Shown here: positions 43,871 to 55,300 of the stretch, in pieces
Numbering within the stretch: the stretch's first letter is position 1
Layout of the letters: the number at the start of each line of letters is the position of its first letter
Assembly (NCBI GenBank): GCA_012861695.1
Contig: JAAOOA010000092.1
Location: 434,001-498,000, forward strand
DNA from: Trematomus loennbergii
Lineage: Eukaryota; Chordata; Actinopteri; Perciformes; Nototheniidae
Length of the DNA stretch: 64,000 nt
Direction: 5' to 3'
Position numbers and translations under genes: made by a program
The notes under the pieces: generated by a model
Database searches by the model: none
Seen by the model: only the letters and a program-made list of their open reading frames with translations
What the model was told of the DNA's origin: nothing

Positions 43871-44145
43871 GAATGCACAGACATAATTGTGTCTCTCAGA
43901 GGACAGTCTGCCAGTGGGTGGGGGGGACTCAGCAGGATGGTGGCCCCGCCCACACGGTGACGCTCACCGGCACCACTCCAGCAGAGAGAGCAGTGTTAGC
44001 GCGGGACAGAGAGGAAGAGGAGGAGGAAGAGGAGAGAGGAGGAGGAGGAGGAGGGAAACAACAGGAACACCAGAGAAGAGTTCCTCGGGGAAGCCCGTGA
44101 GAAACCCCAGCCATGTTTGTGGAGCAGAGAGGGAGGACAACTGAG
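43871..44145 (+). other. arhgef10l: Probable arhgef10l 5' UTR exon with a short uORF
   Basis: GC- and purine-rich sequence ending ACAACTGAG|GTGAGC. An ATG at 44113 opens 11 codons to the donor. Spliced to the next exon (47922) the frame reads three more codons and stops (TGA 47931-47933), nine bases before the main ATG at 47943. The transcription start is not defined; the region begins right after the hAT MITE. Confidence 0.55.
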
Positions 44146-45432
44146 GTGAGCACAACCTTCTACCTCTCAGCAACAACTCTGGTCAGTCTGAGAGCATTAA
44201 TACGCTCGCTGATGGTGGACCCCAGACAGCAGGCAGTGACTGTCAGGAAGCTACATGCAGTCCATCTCCATGTGTAGGTGGGAGGAGAGTATAGAACTGT
44301 GAAGGACTCAGTGTTTGGTACAATCAGCAGTATTGTCATCAGAGATTGTAAGGGGATGAGAACAAATAAGAGAAATTGATTTCACAAGTAATGAAATAAA
44401 AGCAATGTGATGAGATGATTATGCAATAGAAATGTTCAAAGGTGTGTGAGTAGAACATGAGAATGAGAGCTGTTTGGTGGGTTTATGGTTTATGGGTGCA
44501 TGTGACAGTCAGGAGAGCACGGTAATGTCCAGGTGTGTCAGCAGCTCTGTCTGCTCTGAGATCAGCTGGAGACCTACAGGGCAATGTCCACTCAGCTGAT
44601 AACACTTGACTGTTACTGTTTACTGCTTAACAATTTAACCGTGTGTAGTAGCTGTTAACATATGGTGTTAGCCTGACTGACTCACATTGTTTAACTCTGA
44701 CCTGCTGCTGCAGCGCTCTCATCTGGTAGAACACAACTCATCAGTTTTCAGTGAGAGATTATGCAAGAATGTGCCTTCATGTTGTCTGTGTGTGCACTGA
44801 CTCTGTCCTCTCAGTGGGAGACAGCAGATGTGGACAATCAGAGGCTGTTTCCTCATCCCCCTCTGGTACTGCCCACTCAGCTGCCGGGCCGCGGTATCTT
44901 CAGCACAATTTATTCATTAGCTTGTTCCATTATTCATCTATTTTTGTCTTTATTCAAGATTGTTCTTGCATGGTCTTTCATTTGACACTAATACCGTAAC
45001 TTCTAATACTGAAAGATCAGTGTTGATTTTGGCCAGAGGGTCCTGGCCTTAGTTAGGACAACTTTCTTTCTGTGTAAAACATAGTTTTATGTCTAGTCAC
45101 CTAATTTTGAGAATAATAGAAGCTAAGGTGTGATGTTGATGTGGTTTGTAGTGGCATGTCATTGAGTAAGAGTCTGGTAAAGAACACGTCTGGATTTGCT
45201 GTAAAGGAATGTACCAAGCTCAGGTTGCCTCTGGCAGAATGCAGCAAAATACAACTATAACCACATGATAAACACCGGCTCTGCATTAGACCTGTCACCA
45301 CATCATAATGTGTGTGTGTCGTCTGACTTTTCCACAAGGGTGCAGTGAGTCACTACAGGTACATCAGATTAAACATATCAACTAATAAATCAATTCATTT
45401 AATTTTTCGAATTGCACGTTTTCTAAAGTTCT
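44146..45432. other. arhgef10l intron sequence
   Basis: First intron, left part. No element with clear ends, no other gene. Confidence 0.5.
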
Positions 45433-45440
45433 GTGTTCAA

Positions 45441-45791
45441 CAGTGGTGAACCATCAGGGCCTTCAAGGTATTCAGAGAATACCCTGGAACACTCAGATAA
45501 AACAAACAAAAGCTCAAATTAATTATATAAATAAAATGTAAATAAAATGAATAAATGAGTTGTTGATCTGTAATATTACAGTGTTACGTTGATTTGTTTG
45601 TCCTTCTCGGTCCATGCACTACGCATTTCAGTGGTTTTGTGTTAGAAAGAAAATGCAACCAATCAGATATTTTTCTGGGTCTCTGGGTAGAATATCCTTC
45701 AACCAAGGTATTCTACATCCTTGATAGAATGCCCTGGCCCTTACACTGAATGAGAGCGTACGTTAGGATTGACAATGTCGGTTCGCCACTG
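45441..45791. mobile_element. hAT MITE with 8-bp TSD
   Basis: Ends CAGTGGTGAACC and GGTTCGCCACTG, with the perfect duplication GTGTTCAA (45433-45440, 45792-45799). 351 bp, no ORF. Confidence 0.92.
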
Positions 45792-45819
45792 GTGTTCAAA
45801 TATGCAAATGAGGCATGAT

Positions 45820-47629
45820 TAGGGTTGCAAAATTCCGGGAATTTTCAAAGATGGAAACTTTCCACGGGAATAAACGGGAATTTATGGGAATAAACTGGGA
45901 ATTTTCAAAATTGAAGGTTGGCTCTTCATAGGGAACTTAAATATAGTTGGGGAAAGTATATTTTAGCATAATCTTGACTAAAACAAACAGATGCCATTCA
46001 AGTACACTTGAATATCCATGCCATAGCACACTGCTTACTGCATGGCTATTGAGACCACACAAAGGTTTGCAACAGGCTCACAAATGTGAGAGTGGAAAAA
46101 CTGGATGGCATTCGGGCAAACCTAAGGCTCTTTGAGCCTGACACAGAGCCATCCTCAACAGTGACACTGAAGAGGAAGACTCAGAGTTGGATGTTGATGA
46201 GGCCCAGGAAGAGCCCATTGACTGAAAGGGTTTAGCAAAAATGCAGAGGATTGCTTGAAGGAAGATTTGCATGTTTAATGGGACTTTTTGGAGGGAGAAG
46301 GGCTCTTTTCATTTAACATTTTGAATGGGACTTTGTGGGGATTTTTGGATGGGGGGGTGCATTTTTGTTCATTTTTTAATGAGTTGGGTTGGGGGGATGA
46401 GTAAATTTAAAGGGGATCTATCATGCAAAATGCACTTTTGTACATCTTTTATACATGAATATGTGTCCCCGGTGTTCCAGGGAACTCACCAAGTGTCAGA
46501 AAACACAACCCTCTCTATTTTCCTCCATACCCAAATCTCTAAAAACGGGCTGCAACGGATCTGATAAAAACTGATCCAGATTTGAACACGTTACTGACGT
46601 CAGGACGGTGGCGCTACGGCTATTGGGCCAACTCTCCACCTATCAGGGGAATGTGGGGTTGGGCCACGGCCGGCCATTGCCGCTCGAAAGCTGGAGACGC
46701 TGTAGTACATATGCCAGGCCTGTAAGTGGCGCTGTAGTCTGCCACAAAAGCAGCGAAGAAGACTTCCCGCGCATGGTTGCTATGGTTACCCTTCTGTTTA
46801 TTCTCCGCTGTGGCTTTTTTTCTCCCTCCCCGAGGCAAGCGTTTGCTCCCGCTGCTGTAATTCAATGCAATCCCTCCCCGTCGAGGCAAGCACTGTAATT
46901 CTCTCCGGTTAGTCCACCAGCAGATGACAAACACCCACCTCTCCGCCTCTTCCAAGGAACGAGGGGACCGTGCGGCAGAGTTTCAGTTTCAGTTTCTTTC
47001 GCCGGTCAAGATGTCCGTTAAAGTTTAAATCTTCCGGACAAAATTAGAAAAGTGCCGGTCAAAGGTCTTCTTTGTTATTTATTGAGCTTTAAAACAAATG
47101 AATAACGACTCTATAGGCCTATAACAATATAATAAAACACGGAGGACGGAGATCTTTTTTTCTCCCCCTCTTGACTTGATCAGAGCACGGCTCCCCTCTC
47201 CTGCAGGGGGGCGTGGTCAGCTGCAGCTCACAGAATCAGCCCCTGAGACAGCAAACAGCACATAGAGCGAAATGAGGCATGGCTAAAATGCATGATCTGT
47301 TTGGTATTTTGAAAACAGAAACGTATAAATATACCTTATATAGGTATGGCCCTAGAATATATCATTTAAATATAGCATGATAGGTGTCCTTTAACTCAAC
47401 ATTCCTGTTTTCGTTCTTCAATGAAACAAATAATTGTTCAATAAAATAATTAAAACTTGTTCTGTTCTACTTTAAAAAATTAAAAAATTAAAAAATCTGT
47501 TGAAATGTCATGTTTTTTGTTTAATTTTGCATCGAATATTTCCAAAATTCCCCAACTTAACTTTCCATGGAAACTTTCCGGAAACTTTCCGGATATTTAC
47601 CGGAAACTTTCCGCCCCTTTGCAACCCTA
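45820..47629 (+). mobile_element. hAT element with 8-bp TSD, hosting MITE copy D
   Basis: Ends TAGGGTTGCAAAATTCC and TTGCAACCCTA, with the duplication GGCATGAT (45812-45819, 47630-47637). Both ends carry arrays of GGGAATTTTC / GAAACTTTCC motifs. A broken frame at 46020-46220 (HKGLQQAHKCE and an acidic C-terminal part) is likely the end of the lost transposase. Copy D (46411-47390) is inserted inside. Confidence 0.9.
46411..47390 (+). mobile_element. TTAA-flanked MITE family, copy D
   Basis: TTAA at 46407-46410 and 47391-47394. Ends AGGGGATCTATCATGC and GCATGATAGGTGTCCT. About 980 bp, very similar to copies A and C throughout. Confidence 0.88.
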
Positions 47630-47637
47630 GGCATGAT

Positions 47638-47921
47638 CTTGTTAAATATGTCCTAATGTGCATACATTTCAAGGTAAAAAATGTGGACAACCCGGGCTTT
47701 CTGTTGCTGACAGTTAAAGGTCTTTGCTGAGGGGATTTTGGATAGCTCTTTGTATCACTGCATGAATCTGAAAATACTGTCATATCTATATGTTCTTAGT
47801 AATAAAGTGTGTATAGATGAGGCTGTGAATGATGCGTGAACTGTTGTAAACACACTCACATGGATTGCATGTATCTTCAGGCTCAGAGCTGACTTCACTG
47901 TGTTGATGTGTGTGTTGACAG
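47638..47921. other. arhgef10l intron 1, right end
   Basis: Intron sequence up to the exon at 47922. Nothing else recognised. Confidence 0.45.
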
Positions 47922-47964
47922 GAGCCAGTGTGACCTTTGAGGATGACTTCTCCATGTCCCTCTG
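47922..47964 (+). CDS. arhgef10l: arhgef10l exon 2 with start codon
   Basis: Acceptor TTGACAG before 47922, donor CTG|GTGAGT. ATG 47943 gives MTSPCPS plus the first base of a Glu codon completed by the next exon. An in-frame TGA at 47931-47933 means translation cannot start earlier. This frame alone matches the phase of the next exon. Confidence 0.8.
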
Positions 47965-50900
47965 GTGAGTAATTGAGCCCAGCACAGACAGTGTGTTTTG
48001 GTTAAATAATACAGATGACTTGGTGAATGATGGTAAACTTTTAAACATCACAACATTTAACCTTTGACAATAAAAGCCTTTGCAGCAGGTTTTGAACATA
48101 TATTTCTGGGAACATGAAGCACTGAGAGATGCTGTGATTCAAAGGGTTACCCATATTATGTATTGAACTTTCTTAAAGTTTGAAGTAATTACTTTTAGTC
48201 CTTAGTACGGGTCAGGTTTTTAAACTTTGAAAAGTGTCCGCTCTAAACTGAGAATGTGCAGCAGGTGAAGCCCCCTCATTATCCCCTGCTGTCCTGAGGT
48301 GAGCGCCTCCTGGCCCACTGACCATCTGCTAGCTGCTGCAGGCCATAAGCTCTTGACACAGCCTTGTCTCAAACCCCCCATTGATTACTTTACTGATAAG
48401 CAATCCATCCCTAACCATAGTATCTGCTAGCCCATGGGTAGTTCAGGTCCTAATGTGAGCCCCTTCATACACTCTGATGCAGCACTACACAGCCCCTGGT
48501 TCAGTGTGTGACACATTCATTAAACACAAAATAATGTTAAGTTATGATATTCTTCAAAGACAGAACCACATAACGTCTAAAGACTAAAATGTAAAACCTC
48601 TGAAAAATGGTGTATAACAGGTTCAGGTTATTTATTGGTTTGCAGATAAAAGGGATCCACCACGACACAGACAACAAACAAATCTCCAAAAAAGCACCCC
48701 CTGTCACATCTAAAAACACTTGAAAACCACAAGTACAAACATGAGAGGTTAATAAATAAATAGGCATTGCTTCTGTAGCATCTATAGCACAGGCACATAG
48801 CATAAACACTCTGAAATACTCTCTTTGAACTATTTAATGGAGATACTGTTTTTCAACTACATTTAAAAAGAATAACAATTACAGAATCTGTTTAGTTGTA
48901 TATTGAAATGTCACACTGTTCCCGAGCTGTGTAGGGAGCTGCAGCTCTGTTGACCCCGGCAGCTTTCTGCGGAGCTTTTGTTTTTGAGGCTGAGTGATGA
49001 AGCCCAAAGTGAAAAGTGGACAGAATGTACACATAGTGAACCTGATGCTTCAGTTCACTATGTGTACATTCTGTCCACTTTTCACTTTGGGGCCCCGAGG
49101 GGCTTATAGCCCAGAGGCTTGTTGTTGCCTGGATGTGTTTGTCTAGGTGGTGCAAAGGAGGAGTGACTGGTGAAGGGTTAGGACTTAAAAGCCATATGTC
49201 CAGAGTGTAATCCTGCGATTACTCCTATGTTTACGTGGCTCTGTATCAGCAGACCCTGGCAGCATACTGTCCAACATGTTGCATCATGTTCAGGGACTCA
49301 GGGGACAGACTTCACAGGGGACCCAGGGGAATGCTTATGGATCTAAAGGATTCCTAAACAATCAGTCCTACGGTGTGTGGGCTTCCATATTTTAGTACGG
49401 GGACACCTGCACTCCACTGCTCCTCACAAAACATTAGCCAGGTTATATAAACCAACTGAACATCAAACAAGTCCCGCTCGGTCCGAAGTTACAAAATACA
49501 CAAAGCCGCCGAATGGCTCAGTTGGTAGAGCTGGCAGCCCATGTACCGCAGGACCCGGGTCCGAATCTGGCCTGGGACCATTTGCTGCGTGTCATCACTT
49601 CTTTCCCCCCCTTTAATAGCTGTCACTTGAATAAAAAATATTTAAAAAATAATAAATACATGAGGCCATTGTAGGTAAAAAAAAATAGAAATTCACAGAG
49701 GTGCAGTGTTGATATTTAGAGATATACTCCACATTTCCAAGATTCGAGAAAAACCGGACAGGTTTATATAAAACAATTCGGGAAAACAGGAGTGGACCCT
49801 TCCGACACACAAGCACTACATCACATTCTTCCTCCTCAGAGTCTGCAGCTGATGTGGCGCCAGGCAAAGAGGAAGATGAGGATGAAGAGGAGCAGGGGGA
49901 GGAGTTTGAGTTTGATGACAGCGATGACAGGGGCCCTCCTGAGAGGCAGAGGGACTGGCCCTCAGGCCACAGCGCCTCACTGCTACACTGCTCAGGTACA
50001 CAATAGATGTGGATATACTAAAATACAAGTCTTATGCTTGTAGATGCCATCATCATGTTCTTCTCTGTATGCATTTTCCCTGTAGGAGACATGGCGGTCA
50101 GGAAGTCACCAGAGGGGTGAGTTGCTGTACACCAGGCAACATCACAACAAACAATAATGAAACTGAATTTAAAATCACTGTAGTGTTTAATATAACAGGC
50201 CTAGAAAAACAATTTTGGCACATTCATTTAATGTCTAATTTATATTTAAAATAACTGTGTACTTTAAACTGTAAACCAAAAGGAAAAAGAAACGCTCGAC
50301 CAATACCTTTGGTTTGTTTATTAACTCTGTAAAGATATTTAAGTTGGCAAACATTTACCAAACCTGTTGTAATAGCTATTTTAATGATGGTCCTATTTTG
50401 GTTGAGGTTTCACCATTGTGTGTTATTCACTGTGTGTGCCATGGAGTGTCACTCACCGATTCCCTATGGCACAGGTATTTAAGGTGTGTGTTGTCACAGG
50501 ATTGGGTGTGTCTGACCCGGAAGGGCAACAGGTTTTTGACCGCATTACCACGAGTGTGAATACTGCAAAGGATGTTTGTTAAGGACATAAATAGATTGTA
50601 TTACCCCGCACCTGAATACAAGCCTACCTATTCATCATTGAACACAACAACACAAACGGTATCTATAAATACAGCAAGCGAGTCAGTCAAGTCATCCCTG
50701 GGAGTTAACCAACACATAGAAGCTTTAGTATTGGGCTAAAGCTCCTACAGCTATCGTTAACAGAATAACACAAACCTGTGACTCTAACTGTGGAGTTAGG
50801 GCCTGTATCCACATAGCGCCATTTTTCTACGTCTTTTTTGAGTGGCTGCTCGGAGCACTTAGAGTTGAAAATATTAAAACTTTTCATAAGTCGCCGGTGA

Positions 50901-52224
50901 CGGCCGTGTTGTTCAGACAGAACAGAGACTGAGAAGCATGTTTGTTGGAGCAGATCGGCCAGGGGACACCAGGTGTTAGCTGCTAGTGATTGAGGGTCTG
51001 TTATCCTCCTCCTCGCTCAACGCCTGTCAGACTGAGCAGTGAAGCTCATTCAGACAAAAGGTGAGAGCAAGATCCTTCTGTTAAAATGACACACTTTCGT
51101 CTGTGCTCATAGTGAAAAAACAATGTCCTACAAACATATGATGAAATCCATGCTAGCCTGTCTTACAAAAGTTGTTGTTTAGATATCTTCATGGAAACAG
51201 TGACAAAGCGCTATGACCTTTTTCTGCTGAAACGAATGGAGAAGCTTTCTGCCAGAAAAAGGCGCTATGTGGACAGAGGCCCATAAAGGCAAACCAGTTC
51301 AAACCAGTAAACAGTGATCCACATTATTGACTTCATCTCACCCGGTACTTTTTTGTCATTTGGTAGGACTTATTACTACCATAAATGCCATGTTGTATGT
51401 GACGGAGGTTCATGGTTTCAGTCTGGGATTGATCCACCTGCCACTGGGCGATTCTCCCATTGTTAACCCAAAGTTTAGCTGAGCATGAACATCTGGATCC
51501 TTTGTTGTAGCTTTACAAACAACTACAAGATACTAATGAAAGATCAACTCACCACAAGATCCACTTACCAGAAGGGTTACTGTCTTGCTCAAATACATCG
51601 CCAGCTTTTTTCAAGTCTTAAAGTTCAATCTTTGGTCACGTTACCTCAATTTGACTTTTTTGGGCAAACAGGCTTTGGAATTATTTGTTAGGAAGTTTTG
51701 GAGTGCAATAAATCTCAAGAATACAAGAGAAATAACCGCAAAGATAAATGTGAAGAGCTCTTTAATGACCTTCAGACTAAAATGCTTGTTGCAGATGTTC
51801 CACCTCCTCGGATGTGGCAGCGACAGGAGAGCCGGAGAATTTCTGGAAAGCAAACAGTGTTTATGAAGGTGAGAATCAGAGGAACACGTCCAGTTCTCCA
51901 GATCTGTGTCCATGTGTCACCAAAGTGAGGATGTTTTGTGTTTGATTGCATCCAAACAGCACACGCATCACATCGAGCTACGGAGTGGCTCAGTGTGGTT
52001 TCAGAGCTCACAGTGCGATTAAACAAAGGTACAGAACCTTCCTCTGTTAGCTTGCTTTGGTAGTAGCTAGCTCCTAGCAAAGGTAAGATATACAGATAGC
52101 ATTAGCATTAGCTAGTTATCCCCTGCATCAGACCCCTGTTGTGTGTGCTTAAAGTGGCTCCTGTGAACAGTAGGGAATATGGTAGTGAGGTTTTTGTTTG
52201 AGCAGATATTAGTATTGTGTTGAC

Positions 52225-52311
<87 letters not shown>

Positions 52312-55300
52312 CTGAAAGGTTGACTTTACTTAAATGTATTATGTCAACACATTTCGCATAACTAATGAAAAATTAAGTTGAACCTAATATGTTTTATTTC
52401 AACTTTATATTATTGATTTCATTCAACCTAATACAGTTATGTGAAATCCGTTCACATAATACCTTTTAATTAAAGTCAACATTTCAGTTTTTTCAGTGCT
52501 TAAATGATTTGTCAGATCATCAGCACATCAACTACAACTGCTTGCTGCCTATCAATCATTCAAATGTCACATGTTGTTGAAACAAGCTACCCTTGATATG
52601 CTGTGTGGCCTCTTTTGTTTAAGAGTTTAGAGTTTTTGTTTACTATTTTCTTTGAATAAATGGACGGCAATGGATCACTAATGTGGATTTGTGTAGATTT
52701 TCTATTTGCTAATACAACATATCATTAAAAAGAAATGGGGCTTTTAAAGAAATGTCAGCATACGACAGCCACTGTCCCGAGACCCTCGCAGCGAACAGGG
52801 AAGAACTGCAGCAGAGACCACAGGGACACAGAGGAGGGAGGCATCTGCCAGGGCGGGCAAAAGAATAAACTACATAGTAAAATTACAACAGATACAATCC
52901 ATATAACAATATGATTATTTGAACATACTTGGAAAAGATGGATACTGAAAATGGATGTAAACATTTCTCTTATTTGTATTCTATAGGGGAATGCTCTAAT
53001 AATATTGAAGAAAGTGCAGGTTTTACTGCATTCTACTACAACTGGTACATCTGAAGTCATTTATGGGGTTACAACTTCCTTTTTTTTTGTCACCCAATGA
53101 TTTGATGATTTTTTTTTAAATGTCTGCATGAGAATTATAATAATAATTATTATCTGCCAATGAAGTTATTGATAAGTCGACTAATGTTAGCAGCTCTGCT
53201 CCTTTAACACTGGTTCAATGGTTTTATGTTGTAGGAAAGTCTTCTATAATGACACGAGGGGGTAACGAGGACGCTGCTGAGGAACAGGTGTTGTCTTCAG
53301 CCAATCCTCACACTGAGCACCACACTGCAGGGGGCCGCCCCCCCACAGTGTGCTCAGACACCCACAGGCCATCTATGATGATGTGCCTGCTGAACATAAA
53401 CAGCACCCAGTGGGAGGTGAGTGTTGTTTTCACATCATTGACCACCACGCTTTATTCTACACTGTGGGCTGCACAGATTTATTTGACAGACTCAAACAGA
53501 ATAGGCTACATGAGCAGCACATGTTTTTCATCTGTGGTTTTCTATGTGTAGATGTTGATGACATCTACGAGGACATCCAGAGAACGGATCAGTGCGGCTC
53601 CAGCGGCTGGAGCTCCAGTGAATTTGAGAGTTATGATGAGCTTTCAGACAGCGAGGCTGCTCCGGCACACAGCAGCAAGGTGCCTCCCTCATACACTTTA
53701 TTTTACTGTCAATAAGATTAGCAAGTCCTCGTTATAGTTCTCTGGTCTCTGGCATGACATTCAGTCCACAGAAAGAATGCTTCTTTTCACTCATATTTCC
53801 ATTTAGTACAGTTGAACTTGTGTAATTGTTCCCTGAAAGTTACCATTTACATAATATGTTAGTTGTGTATTATATCATTCATACAATGTATTATAGAGAA
53901 CACTAAAACATGATGGCAAAATAACAGACATTCAAAACGTATTTACATGCAATACTTTTCTTGGACACTTGGGGTCAGCAGAACATGCTGACAACACATC
54001 AATGACATATCATCCCATTCTGTGTTAATAGTACGGCGGCTTATGACCCGATTTGAGAAGGATGGGGACACGCCGGATAAAATCACAAGATTTGTTCCAT
54101 GTGTTCTACATCACCATAGCTTTAAATTTGGGGGGGGGAGCCACTTCATCAAGATGGCGGATGGTGGCCATCTTGGATTTCCAAGATGAGCCGCCATGCA
54201 AAAGCTATAAGTGCCAATATCTTGGCTTCCAAGCCACTTAGAAGGTCAATCTTGGTGTCAAAGTACATTTTCTAGGTCAAGCAATGCATTAAAGCTATTG
54301 AGAATATCACTAGATGATTATTTGTACCGAGATCAAATAAATATGGTAATACTGGCAATGTATTCACATCATTTTTTACTTGGTTCCTAAGCGGCTCGAC
54401 TATAGGTCATATGTACATTAATTTAAGTCATATACATTGATAAATGGACAATATGCATGAATTTAATTTCACTTTATTTGCTTCCTTTTTTAACATAAAG
54501 CATTTTTACATCTAGGCTATAATTACATTATCTGTCATATTTACAACTGCAAAGCTCTATGCATTTCCAGTGTGCCTTCTTGCATGAGCACCTTGCACCA
54601 CAGCTTTTACAACCACACTTGACGAGTTCAGTGCAGGCTTTTGAAGCCATTGGTAAAGTGCTCCACACAGGAAGCCAGACCAGGCTGTCTCTATCCAAAG
54701 TCCATCCATATCCTTCTGGACTGTTTGTCCGCTGCTGGGCCAGTTCAGATGTTGCCCAGATCCCAGACTGGTAGGCAACTCACTTCAAGGGCTGTCGCAG
54801 GGAATCTTGTGTTGGTGGAATGTGTTCCATTGTTTTGTTCTTCTGGCAGAACATCTTTCTCTGTGCTTCATTTACAGATTGCAAATCACTTGTCTTGTCG
54901 TAAAGGACTACTGTGTAGCGCTCTAGAAGTCGAAAGTGTTCGGCATCTATGGTCACGGGAGTATGCGGATTTGCTGCAATATAGTTGAAGGCTTGGGTGA
55001 CCTCAGGGTAGGAATTCCAAGCATCCATGCTGACTTCTTCCCCTTGCCGCAGAAGGCTGAGGTTGTGTCACAGCCAGTGCAACAGTGGAAGAAGAGAAGT
55101 GCTGTTGACCTGTCTTTGCCCAAAGTATGGCAGATGGTATTGATGTGATGATAAGTGTAGTTTTTGCCGGTGCCAAAAGCAACCCAGATGTCTGCAGCTG
55201 GATACTTGGTGAGCAGGGCATGGAACTTGCCGATGAGGATAACGACAACATCCGTATCCACAGTGCGTACCAAGTAGAAGAGCCATGCTCCAGGGCATCA

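Noticed and set aside
49500..49575. A functional tRNA gene
   Set aside because: A and B boxes are present, but the acceptor stem does not pair and the 3' sequence continues as a SINE body.
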